From Enterococcus ureilyticus (lineage in GTDB: Bacteria > Bacillota > Bacilli > Lactobacillales > Enterococcaceae), in contig NZ_MIKC01000002.1 of assembly GCF_001730315.1 (NCBI RefSeq), positions 62,001 through 126,000 on the forward strand: a DNA stretch of 64,000 bases, given 5' to 3'. Position 1 is the stretch's first letter, and each line of letters begins with the position of its first letter. The notes under the pieces are model-generated. The model was not told the origin of the DNA. It saw only the letters and a program-made list of their open reading frames with translations, and searched no databases. A program made the translations under genes and the position numbers. Positions 1 through 7,425 of this stretch are shown piece after piece.

Positions 1-239
1 ATTGGCAATTAATGAATCAAAGAGTAGTGATGGGAAATGTCGATCAGCTATTTAGTGTTGTTTCTAATGGAACAAATGAAACAATCACATCGATTCCTAT
101 GAAATTCAATCATGTATCGTTCATCTTTATGATTGGAATCATTAGCTTATATTTCATTACGATCATCACTGTTGATAGTTATAAGCTTTTCAAATTTGAG
201 ACAATTGAATTTTTGTTAGAAAGGAATCTAGACGAATGA
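1..239 (+). CDS. C-terminal end of a membrane protein, possibly bacteriocin-associated (DUF1430-like), cut by the window edge
   Basis: An open frame enters from the left edge and stops at 237-239. The visible 75 or so residues contain one clear hydrophobic membrane segment (about FIFMIGIISLYFITIITV) followed by a short charged cytoplasmic tail. Its TGA overlaps the ATG of the next gene (ATGA), so the two are translationally coupled and probably form one complex. A membrane protein directly followed by a roughly 220-residue ABC ATPase recalls the lactococcin-972-type exporter or immunity arrangement, in which the partner is a seven-TM DUF1430 protein. That identity is inferred from context; too little of the protein is visible to confirm it. 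A methionine at 12 is probably internal, because the frame stays open to the edge. Confidence 0.5.
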   Translation, partial: WQLMNQRVVMGNVDQLFSVVSNGTNETITSIPMKFNHVSFIFMIGIISLYFITIITVDSYKLFKFETIEFLLERNLDE

Positions 240-913
240 CGATTCTCTCTCTTAAAAATATAGTATATACGCATAAGAAAAACCAATTGACTGTGCTAGA
301 GGATGTCACAATCAATTTTTCAATGGGGAAGGTTTACGGTATTCTAGGAAAAAGCGGAGTAGGGAAAACAACATTACTAGCGTTACTTGCAGGGATTAGC
401 ACAGTTGATTCTGGTAGTATTCTTTTTAAGGAGCAAAACCTTGAATTAATTGATCGAAATCAGTATCGTCAAAAGGAAATCGGAACAATCTTTCAACAAT
501 ACAATGTATTATCGCAAGTAAGTGCTTTAAGATTTCTTAAGTTATGTGCGATTTCCTCTGCTAAACAAAGTTATGACGATTGTTATTTCTACGAACTATT
601 GAAAAAAGTTGGACTAGATAAAAAACTGGCTAACCAACCAATCCAAAAATTGTCTGTTTCTAATCAGCAGCGTGTCTATTTAGCCAAAGCAGTTGTAAAT
701 GATCCGCAGATTATTTTACTGGATGACCCTACAAAGTCACTAAGCGAACTATCATTAGCAATGGTTATGAGTTATTTACGTATATACGCAAAAAATGAAA
801 AGAAGTGTATCATTGTCAGTTCAGAATCGAAAGAGATCGCTGACTATGTGGATGAATTATGGGGGTTGAATGGTAGAAAACTATCATTTATCAAAGACGT
901 TTTAGAAAACTAA
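236..913 (+). CDS. ABC transporter ATP-binding protein with degenerate catalytic motifs
   Basis: A 225-residue ABC ATPase. Walker A is intact (GKSGVGKTT, residues 38-46) and the Q-loop region reads IFQQYN. The later motifs have drifted: the signature is LSVSNQQR (139-146) instead of LSGGQQQR, Walker B ends ILLDDP so the catalytic glutamate is Asp (about 164), and the switch histidine is Ser (IVSSES, about 194-198). ATP binding looks likely but hydrolysis should be weak. The gene overlaps the preceding membrane protein by four bases and is probably its partner. The size suits the MacB/LolD or lactococcin-972 exporter class. It may work as a sensor or immunity subunit, or be in early decay; the frame is intact. 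Confidence 0.8.
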   Translation: MTILSLKNIVYTHKKNQLTVLEDVTINFSMGKVYGILGKSGVGKTTLLALLAGISTVDSGSILFKEQNLELIDRNQYRQKEIGTIFQQYNVLSQVSALRFLKLCAISSAKQSYDDCYFYELLKKVGLDKKLANQPIQKLSVSNQQRVYLAKAVVNDPQIILLDDPTKSLSELSLAMVMSYLRIYAKNEKKCIIVSSESKEIADYVDELWGLNGRKLSFIKDVLEN

Positions 914-935
914 GCCGCATTAATGTTGTGGCTTA
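911..935 (+). other. Hairpin between two ABC modules
   Basis: A nine-base-pair stem (TAAGCCGCA paired with TGTGGCTTA) starts at the stop codon of the degenerate ABC gene. No U-run follows, so it is a weak terminator or an mRNA-stability hairpin rather than a canonical terminator. It separates the first ABC gene from the FtsX-type module at 974. Confidence 0.45.
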
Positions 936-973
936 AGGGTTCTTGATCGTTTTGAAGTGGAAAGGAATAATGT

Positions 974-2455
974 ATGAACTATTGGAATCGGGCAATATGC
1001 AGCGTGACAAGAAGAAAAGGAAAATCAGTAATCTTATTTGCCGTTATTTTTATATTAGGAAACGTTATAGCAGGATCGATTGCTATTCAGCAATCCACTG
1101 CGAATGTAGAAAAGAAAATCAAGCATGATCTAGGTGCGACTGTAAGTGTTGATTTTGACTATCAAAAAATGATGGATGAAGGGGAAACAGTATCGCCAAC
1201 CTCTTTAAAAGTAGAGGATATGAAAAAACTAGGTGAGTCTACCTATGTGAAGGAATTTGATTATAATGTGAAATCCAGCTTAATCGTCAAAAAAATCAAA
1301 ACTTATGAGATGAAAAATACAGCTGACTTTGGCGGAATGCCTAAAGTATTAAATCTTAAGGGAAATAACCTACTAGAGCCGTTAGATTTTAAAGACAAGA
1401 AAGTCAAACTTGTGGAAGGGCGGACCTTTAAGCAAGAGGAAATCAACAATGGGAAAGATGTCGCTATCATGTCAAAAAAGGTGGCAGAAGAAAATGGGTT
1501 TAATGTTGGGGACAAAGTCGTTTTAGATAGTTTAGTTGTGGATTACAAACAGGATGGTTCACAAGAAGAACTAGCGAGCCAAGACCATCCTGTTGAAATT
1601 ATTGGTCTGTTTGATCCGATTAGTGTTGAAAAGAAAAAGTCAGATGGAAAAGAGCAACAAGGAATGAATGAGCAGTTTATGGAAACTGAACAATTCAATA
1701 CGCTCTATATGCCAAATGACGCTGTGATCAATATCAATCAAGCTGAATTTGATAAAGGGAAAGAATTACTACCAGATCGGTATAAAAATACGGATGGAAC
1801 TGAAGCAACAGTGGACGATATGAATCAAATCGTACCTGTCTATGTCCTTAAAACACCAGAAGATGTCGAAGCTTTTAAAGAAGAAGCCAAGCCATTGATT
1901 CCAGAAGGCTACAAGTTAACAGCTTCGACCGATCAATACGATCAAGTTGGAGGGACATTCAAAAAAATGTCGCAAATTTCTGGTTATGTTGTTCTTTTGG
2001 CGATTGGTGCCACATTATTGATTATTTCTTTAGTGGTCATTCTCTTTTTACGTGATCGTAAACATGAATTAGGTATCTATCTTTCATTAGGGGAAACAAG
2101 AGCGAAAGTCATGCAGCAAATCGTCATAGAATTGTTGCTGATTAGTCTAGTTGCAATGTGTGTCTCACTAATTACAGGAAATGTTCTTGGGAAAATGGTT
2201 TCAGAATCTTTGATTGCTAGCGATGCATTTTCACAAACAGGTGATGCAGCAAGTTCTGGTGGCGCAATGATGATCGGTGGCGGTTCTAGTTTGCCAACCT
2301 TGACTACAGAAGATGTCGCTAGTGCTTATGAAGTGAAATTTTCAATGAGCTATATCATGACCTTCTTGATTGCAGGATTAAGTACAGTTTTATTATCTGC
2401 GATTTTACCTTTGACATATGTCTTACGGTTGAATCCAAAAAAAATCATGATGTAG
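974..2455 (+). CDS. FtsX/MacB-type ABC transporter permease
   Basis: A 493-residue permease with the FtsX layout: one N-terminal membrane segment (about 19-38, SVILFAVIFILGNVIAGSIA), a large extracytoplasmic domain (about 40-335) and three C-terminal segments (about 338-360, 388-408 and 457-480). AAAGGA at 961-966 sits seven bases before the ATG. Thirteen bases separate its stop from the next gene, an ABC ATPase, which should be its motor. Proteins of this class act in mechanotransmission, peptide or lipid extrusion, or antimicrobial-peptide sensing rather than ordinary import. The third gene of the unit encodes a PASTA protein, which points to a cell-wall-related job. Compare the pneumococcal vex loci, which lack the PASTA partner. 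The substrate cannot be told from sequence. Confidence 0.88.
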   Translation: MNYWNRAICSVTRRKGKSVILFAVIFILGNVIAGSIAIQQSTANVEKKIKHDLGATVSVDFDYQKMMDEGETVSPTSLKVEDMKKLGESTYVKEFDYNVKSSLIVKKIKTYEMKNTADFGGMPKVLNLKGNNLLEPLDFKDKKVKLVEGRTFKQEEINNGKDVAIMSKKVAEENGFNVGDKVVLDSLVVDYKQDGSQEELASQDHPVEIIGLFDPISVEKKKSDGKEQQGMNEQFMETEQFNTLYMPNDAVININQAEFDKGKELLPDRYKNTDGTEATVDDMNQIVPVYVLKTPEDVEAFKEEAKPLIPEGYKLTASTDQYDQVGGTFKKMSQISGYVVLLAIGATLLIISLVVILFLRDRKHELGIYLSLGETRAKVMQQIVIELLLISLVAMCVSLITGNVLGKMVSESLIASDAFSQTGDAASSGGAMMIGGGSSLPTLTTEDVASAYEVKFSMSYIMTFLIAGLSTVLLSAILPLTYVLRLNPKKIMM

Positions 2456-2467
2456 GAGGAAACCAAT

Positions 2468-3142
2468 ATGACAATTTTACAAACAAAAAACGTGAGCTAT
2501 TTTTATCAAGATGGCGACAAACGGCGGATGATTTTACAAGATACGTCCATTAATTTTGAACAAGGACAATTTTACACGATTTTAGGACAATCTGGTTCAG
2601 GAAAAACAACCTTTCTTTCGTTGATCAGTGCATTGGATGAACCCAAATCTGGTGAAGTCATGTATAAAGGTCAAAATATCAAAAGTATCGGGTTGGAAAA
2701 GTATCGTAGAGATGATATCAGTATTATTTTTCAAAGTTACAATTTGGTCCCGTATCTGACTGCTTTGGAAAATGTTTTAGTTGCGATGTCGATTACAGAC
2801 AATGATATGCCCAAAGACCATCGTGAAGTAGCCTATAATTTATTAGATTATATTGGCATCAATAAAACCAAAGCGGATCGGTTAGTCGGTCAATTATCAG
2901 GTGGGGAACAGCAGCGGGTAGCAATTGCGAGAGCTCTGGCAACGAATGTGGATATCATCCTTGCAGATGAACCGACAGGAAACTTAGACGAAGGAATGGA
3001 ACAAGAAATCGTTGATATTTTCAAAGACTTAGCTGAAACACATAATAAATGTGTAATTGTTGTAACGCACTCAAACGAGATAGCGAAGCAATCAGACAAA
3101 ACTTATTTTCTTAAGCAAGGTGAGTTGATAGTCAATGAGTGA
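2468..3142 (+). CDS. ABC transporter ATP-binding protein (MacB/LolD family)
   Basis: A 224-residue ATPase with all canonical motifs: Walker A GQSGSGKTT (40-48), Q-loop IIFQSYN, signature LSGGEQQRVAIARAL, Walker B IILADEPTGNLD and switch histidine VVTHSNE. AGGAGGA at 2455-2461 lies just before the ATG. It is the motor for the FtsX-type permease upstream. Its last eight bases overlap the start of the PASTA gene, so the three products are probably made in fixed ratio and assemble together. The contrast with the degenerate ATPase at 236-913 makes it unlikely that one motor is a recent copy of the other. Confidence 0.92.
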   Translation: MTILQTKNVSYFYQDGDKRRMILQDTSINFEQGQFYTILGQSGSGKTTFLSLISALDEPKSGEVMYKGQNIKSIGLEKYRRDDISIIFQSYNLVPYLTALENVLVAMSITDNDMPKDHREVAYNLLDYIGINKTKADRLVGQLSGGEQQRVAIARALATNVDIILADEPTGNLDEGMEQEIVDIFKDLAETHNKCVIVVTHSNEIAKQSDKTYFLKQGELIVNE

Positions 3143-4601
3143 CTTTTTATCTAACTTCAATAAATCGAATTACGAAGATACGAAAGAAAAAAAACTTCGT
3201 GATAAAGCAGAATTACCAAAACAGGAATCAGAGGTACAACCGTCAAAAGAGCCAGTCAACGAAAGAACCACTAAAATCGGACCAAACAATCGGACTGAAT
3301 CTAAAAAAACGGACATTGAAACAGAGCAAGAAATTCCGATTCAATCACGAAGCACTCAGTTAGATGATGGGACAGAAATAGATCCAACGTATCATAAGAA
3401 AAGAAAACAAAAAATGATATTAAGTGGCATACTAAGTGTGCTTGTACTTTGTTTAGTATATTTTGCTTACTATCAAATGACTCACGTTAAGCTACCTGAT
3501 TTTACAGGAAAAGATTTGGCTGAAGCACGAGCTTGGGCAACCGAAAACAAACTGAAATTAACTGTCGAGCAAACGTACAATAAAGAAATAGACATAAACA
3601 AAGTCATTTCACAAAATTCAAAACAAGGCAGTAAACTCAAAAAAGGTGCTGAATTGACTGTCAAATCAAGCTTAGGCGCAGATCCAGAAGAAAAAGTGGC
3701 ATTGCCTGATTTTATGACGATGAAAAAATCAGAAGCAGAAAAATGGATAAAAGACAATCAAGCAGATAATGTATCCTTAATCGATGAATACAGTGATTCG
3801 ATAGAAAAAGGGAAAGCAATCCGCTTTGAAATTGTGAACAAAGAAGTGAATAAGGACAATTATAAACGAAAAGATAAAGCAAATATGTATTATTCTAAAG
3901 GCAAAGAAACCTTTGAAAAAAATATTTCTGTTCCTGACTTCACCAAAAAAATGAAGAGTGAAGTTGAAAGCTGGGCAAAAACGAATGATATCAAAGTAAC
4001 TTATGAGGAAGCAAGTTCAGCGGAGGTTCCAACAGAAAGTATTATTTCTCAAAGCATTGCTAAGGATCAAAAAGTGGCTAAAAAAGACAGTATGACTGTG
4101 ACCGTGTCATTAGGTAAAGGTTATGTTGTTCCAAATTTTGCTGAGTATACGCAAGAAGAAGCAGCGACAGCTGTAGAAGGTTTAACAGTTCAAGCCAAAA
4201 GTGTTTTTACCAACAATGTACCATATGGACAATTGATTTCTCAAAGTGTTGAGGCGGGTACTCAACTGACGAGTAAAGATGAGTTGAAATTAAAAGTATA
4301 TTATTCTGCTGGGCAGCCATATTTAAAGGATCTCAGGGGAAGTACGTTGGAAGGGGATCTTCAAAAGCAATTCTATGATGACTTCCAATCAAAAGGAGCG
4401 AATATTCAATACACAGTAAAATATGTTGATTCAGCTGAACCCAAAGGGACCGTGGTTGGAATGAGTGCGTATAATCTTTATGTACCGTTGGATTATACGG
4501 TAACTTTAGATATTAGCTTAGGTAACTTAGAGGGAGCTTCAAATTATACGCCTAAGTCTCCTGAAAAAGAGTCTGATGAGAAGCAAGAACAACTTCAGTA
4601 A
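3135..4601 (+). CDS. Membrane-anchored multi-PASTA protein without a kinase domain
   Basis: A 488-residue protein. Residues 1-90 are charged, hydrophilic and probably cytoplasmic; about 93-113 form one membrane segment (MILSGILSVLVLCLVYF); the rest carries five PASTA-like repeats outside the cell, starting near LPDFTG, LPDFMT, VPDFTK, VPNFAE and PYLKDL, each ending in a TV.SLG or VYYSAG-like strand. PASTA repeats normally sit on Ser/Thr kinases (PknB/IreK) or class A PBPs and recognise muropeptide or lipid II. Here no kinase or transpeptidase domain is present. The start overlaps the ABC ATPase gene by eight bases. A reasonable inference is a wall-sensing or tethering subunit of the FtsX-type transporter. 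The last 25 residues are acidic and disordered. Confidence 0.85.
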   Translation: MSDFLSNFNKSNYEDTKEKKLRDKAELPKQESEVQPSKEPVNERTTKIGPNNRTESKKTDIETEQEIPIQSRSTQLDDGTEIDPTYHKKRKQKMILSGILSVLVLCLVYFAYYQMTHVKLPDFTGKDLAEARAWATENKLKLTVEQTYNKEIDINKVISQNSKQGSKLKKGAELTVKSSLGADPEEKVALPDFMTMKKSEAEKWIKDNQADNVSLIDEYSDSIEKGKAIRFEIVNKEVNKDNYKRKDKANMYYSKGKETFEKNISVPDFTKKMKSEVESWAKTNDIKVTYEEASSAEVPTESIISQSIAKDQKVAKKDSMTVTVSLGKGYVVPNFAEYTQEEAATAVEGLTVQAKSVFTNNVPYGQLISQSVEAGTQLTSKDELKLKVYYSAGQPYLKDLRGSTLEGDLQKQFYDDFQSKGANIQYTVKYVDSAEPKGTVVGMSAYNLYVPLDYTVTLDISLGNLEGASNYTPKSPEKESDEKQEQLQ

Positions 4602-5222
4602 AAAAAGGGCATCCAAAAGTAGGGAGCACTTGACGGGAATGCTCCTAGCTCTGAAAATTTCAGTATATTTCTAAAGGGGCCGATTTTTATCACTGTTTAT
4701 TGGATTATAAAGAGCATGGATATAACTCTTCGAGTTATATCCATGCTCTTTTCTGGTTTGCAAGAAAAATTATAGCTCAAAGTAATAATTTGATGAGAAT
4801 AAAAATTTTCTTTTATAGAAAAAAATGAATACGTCGATTGAAGTAATTTCTTTGTTAAAAAATTAATTTTGATAGAAATATTGAAATAAGAAAATGTTTT
4901 TTTATAATAAAAATTTATTAATTCGTTTTTAGCGAAGTTTATCGTGTAGGTGTTTTACGACATAAGTTCCTGTTTTTGTTGTATTTTTTATAAATTATAT
5001 TTTAAAAAATGAAAATATAATGTTTTATAACAGTTAAGTTAATGTCGAATAAATGGTTTGATTTTGCCTAAAATGAACCTTCTTTTTTCTCATAAAGGCC
5101 TCTTTTTACTAGAGTTTATCAAAGTTTTAAGGGGTTGGTACAAAATATTGAAAAATATTATTATAAAAGCATGATATAATTTACACAAACAGTTTTTTGT
5201 TAGGTAGGGGTGATAAACTATT
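4602..5222. other. 621-bp intergenic stretch, AT-rich
   Basis: No credible gene was seen on either strand. It begins with a small imperfect repeat (GGAGCA near 4622 and TGCTCC near 4640), then the strong terminator at 4709-4751, then about 400 bases of very AT-rich DNA. Near its end an extended -10 element TGATATAAT (5172-5180) lies about 40 bases before the mazF-like gene; no good -35 hexamer is at the right distance, so promoter strength would rest on the TGn motif. The AT-rich part may hold curvature or an UP-like element. Confidence 0.55.
4709..4751 (+). terminator. Rho-independent terminator after the PASTA gene
   Basis: A 20-base-pair perfect stem (arms 4709-4728 and 4732-4751, core AGAGCATGGATATAACTC) closes on a three-base loop and runs into TTTTCTGG. 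It lies 108 bases after the PASTA stop codon. Confidence 0.85.
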
Positions 5223-5564
5223 ATGATGAGAAGGGGAGAAATCTTTTATGCAAATCTTTCACCAGTTGTTGGTTCAGAACAAGGGGGGATTAGACCGGTC
5301 TTGATTATTCAAAATAATAAGGGCAACTTATTTAGTCCAACATTGATTGTGGCGCCAATCACTAGGAACGTGAATAAAAAAATGCAACCAACACAGGTTA
5401 AGGTGGATATACCACATGAAGATCGTATGACGCCATCATTGGTATTACTTGAACAAATCCGAACGTTAGATAAAGAGCGAATTCTTCACAAGATATGTCA
5501 CTTACAGGAAGATGATATGCTAAAGGTTAACCAAGCACTGAAAATAAGCATTGGGATTCGTTAA
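5223..5564 (+). CDS. MazF/PemK-family endoribonuclease toxin, solitary copy
   Basis: A 113-residue PemK/MazF-fold protein with the family landmarks [20 protein letters not shown] near the N-terminus, RPVLIIQN, and LLEQIRTLDK in the conserved strand carrying the catalytic Arg. MazF proteins cleave mRNA at short motifs and are normally held by a small antitoxin encoded just upstream. Here no antitoxin-sized gene lies upstream (AT-rich spacer) or downstream. A second family member sits at 25751-26131 behind alr; the two are clearly related but diverged through the middle. This copy lacks the acidic C-terminal tail of the other. Starts at 5223 or 5226 are equally possible behind AGGGGTG at 5205-5211. 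Confidence 0.87.
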   Translation: MMRRGEIFYANLSPVVGSEQGGIRPVLIIQNNKGNLFSPTLIVAPITRNVNKKMQPTQVKVDIPHEDRMTPSLVLLEQIRTLDKERILHKICHLQEDDMLKVNQALKISIGIR

Positions 5565-5878
5565 TCCGGAGTAGTACATAGGTAAGATATACATAAATAT
5601 TCGCAGACAATGGATTGCACGCATTACGATAACAGATCAAGTAATTCGCGAATATGCTTTTTTAAGGAACATGAGTAAGTGATTGTGGGAAAAGTCGTTT
5701 AGGAACTTACTGAAAATATCGGCTTTTCACACTGTTTATCAAGAATCTAAGTGATTAGGTTGTCACTCGTAGAGAGGACCTAGTCACTATTTTTCTGTAG
5801 AGATCTATTGTGATAAAAGTATCTTTTTGTCTTTTTCAAGATATACAGCTATAGTAGGAACAAAAGGAGTCGATCAGA
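5565..5878. other. 314-bp intergenic stretch with two hairpins
   Basis: No gene is visible. Arms AATATTCGC (5597-5604) and GCGAATAT (5648-5655), followed by GCTTTTTTT, could form a long-loop terminator for the mazF-like gene. A second stem, GTGATTAGGT (5751-5760) with ACCTAGTCAC (5778-5787), followed by TATTTTTC, is a better terminator. AAAGGAG near 5862-5868 is the ribosome site of the next gene. Confidence 0.55.
5751..5795 (+). terminator. Probable terminator before the oxidoreductase gene
   Basis: A ten-base-pair stem with one G-U pair, an 17-base loop and a following TATTTTTC run. It probably ends the mazF transcript. Confidence 0.55.
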
Positions 5879-6850
5879 ATGAGGGAAATTCGTTATGGTA
5901 TTTTAAGTACCGCACAAATCGTGCCCCGATTTGTTGAAGGAATCAAAAAAAGTAAAGCTGGAAAGGCTGTTGCCATCGCTTCAAGAAGTTTGGATAAAGC
6001 GGAGAAAATGGCGGAAGCGTTGGCTATTCCCAAAGCGTATGGTAGCTATGAAGAATTATGTCAGGATCATGAAATCGAAATTGTTTATGTTGCGACCTAT
6101 AACAAAGGGCATTACGAAGCAGCAAAAATGGCCTTGAGCCATCATAAACATGTTTTGGTTGAAAAACCTTTTACGCTTTCAATAGTTCAGGCAGAGAAAC
6201 TGTTTGCATTAGCAGAACAAAATGGGTGCTTTTTGATGGAAGCCCAAAAGTCAGTCTTTTTACCAATCAGTTTACAAGTGAAAAAAACCATCAAAGATAA
6301 TAAAATTGGTGCCATCCGTTGGCTCCAATCAGTGACGACGTATCCTAATGTAGAGCATATCAGCTGGTTTCACTCATTAGATGCTGGCGGGGGAGCACTT
6401 CACGGATCGGGAAGTTATCCTATTCAATATATGCAGTTTTTATTGGATCAATCAATTGAAGAGTACAATGGCAGTGTGACCAGAAAAAAAGGATTGACGG
6501 ATGATCAAGTAAATGTGGGATTAAGGTTTCAAAATCAAGTGTTAGCCTCTATTTTCATTTCAGTAAAAATAGACATCCCGAGTGTTATGACGATCTACGG
6601 TGAAAAAGGCCGTATAGAAATCCCTTACTTTTGGAAAGGCCAACATGCGACTATTTATTATGAAGATGGCAGTCAAGAAAAACTAGTTGGCGAGTTTGAC
6701 AGTGAATTTGTATTTGAAGTGGAGCATGTGAATGAATGCTTACAAAAACAGTTGTTAGAAAGTCCTGTAATGACTAAAAAAATGACTCTGGATACAGTTC
6801 GTTTAGTAGATCAATTGTATACTACTTGGTTGACAGAAGATGAAAAGTGA
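5879..6850 (+). CDS. Gfo/Idh/MocA-family NAD(P)-dependent oxidoreductase
   Basis: A 323-residue dehydrogenase. The N-terminal Rossmann part starts RYGILSTAQIVPRFVEGI (the glycine-rich turn is GILSTAQI, slightly unlike the classical GxGxxG), and the family signature HVLVEKPFTL lies near residue 95. The C-terminal half has the alpha/beta substrate domain with GGGALHGSGSYPIQY, which matches the D..GG...D/H.G.Y substrate region of the family. Such enzymes oxidise or reduce sugars, inositols or dihydrodiols (compare trans-dihydrodiol dehydrogenase-like members). AAAGGAG lies nine bases before the ATG. It stands alone, with hairpins on both sides, so context gives no substrate. Confidence 0.85.
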   Translation: MREIRYGILSTAQIVPRFVEGIKKSKAGKAVAIASRSLDKAEKMAEALAIPKAYGSYEELCQDHEIEIVYVATYNKGHYEAAKMALSHHKHVLVEKPFTLSIVQAEKLFALAEQNGCFLMEAQKSVFLPISLQVKKTIKDNKIGAIRWLQSVTTYPNVEHISWFHSLDAGGGALHGSGSYPIQYMQFLLDQSIEEYNGSVTRKKGLTDDQVNVGLRFQNQVLASIFISVKIDIPSVMTIYGEKGRIEIPYFWKGQHATIYYEDGSQEKLVGEFDSEFVFEVEHVNECLQKQLLESPVMTKKMTLDTVRLVDQLYTTWLTEDEK

Positions 6851-7068
6851 AAAAGCCATTGCAATTAAAAGCTGTCTGTGTTAAAGTAATCCTCATGCGA
6901 CGAGTTGACTCAATCAGACAGTTTCGGCTGTTCCGTTTTGACGGCTAGTGATTGACAAAACAACAGAGGCACATATGTTTAATCATACCTACCGGATGTA
7001 GGCGTGTCGGATAAATATTTTTGTGGAGAAGATTTTATCTATTTATTTTTATAAGTACTGTGGCGAAA

Positions 7069-7092
7069 AGAAGACTTCGGTCTTCTTTTTTG
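7069..7092 (+). terminator. Rho-independent terminator with TTCG loop
   Basis: Stem AGAAGAC / GTCTTCT closed by the stable TTCG tetraloop, then TTTTTT. It is about 220 bases after the oxidoreductase stop and is probably its terminator. Confidence 0.8.
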
Positions 7093-7331
7093 CTGTGAAG
7101 AGAAACAGAACGAATAGCGATGTTTAATGCCTGTAACTCTTGTTTACGTTCATGCGAGATCTAGTTATAAAAATCCTGTGTTGGTGCAAAAAAATTAATA
7201 ATAGATAACTCTAATTGCACTAAGAAGAAAGTACAATAAAACTTGTATTTCCTAACAAAAAATCTGATAGAACGAAAAATAAAATAACGGTTAAGAGAAT
7301 TTAAATCAGCGAAGAAGAATAGTATACTAAG

Positions 7332-7362
7332 AAAGTTGCACTTGTGTAAGTGCAACTTTTTT
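7332..7362 (+). terminator. Strong terminator just upstream of the PRD regulator
   Basis: A perfect 12-base-pair stem (AAAGTTGCACTT / AAGTGCAACTTT) with a GTGT loop runs into TTTTTT. It lies 64 bases before the regulator ATG. No ribonucleic antiterminator (RAT) sequence overlapping the 5' arm was recognised, so attenuation is possible but unproven. Confidence 0.8.
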
Positions 7363-7425
7363 GTGTTGTTGTGTTATAAAAATCAAGCTATAGTTCAAGT
7401 GTAAGGAAAGAGAGTTGGTGAGTAA

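Larger units (their letters stand above)
6851..7425. other. 575-bp intergenic stretch before the catabolic cluster
   Basis: No credible gene is seen. It holds a loose inverted repeat (CTGTCTG at 6872-6878, CAGACAG at 6915-6921), a short hairpin CCTAC/GTAGG near 6990-7003, and two clear terminators at 7069-7092 and 7332-7362. A terminator only 64 bases before a regulator gene implies either a short unlisted transcript ending there or attenuation of the regulator gene. Confidence 0.55.

Noticed and set aside
943-1128. A 61-codon frame overlapping the FtsX permease start
   Set aside because: It is an out-of-frame shadow of the permease gene and has a poor start context.
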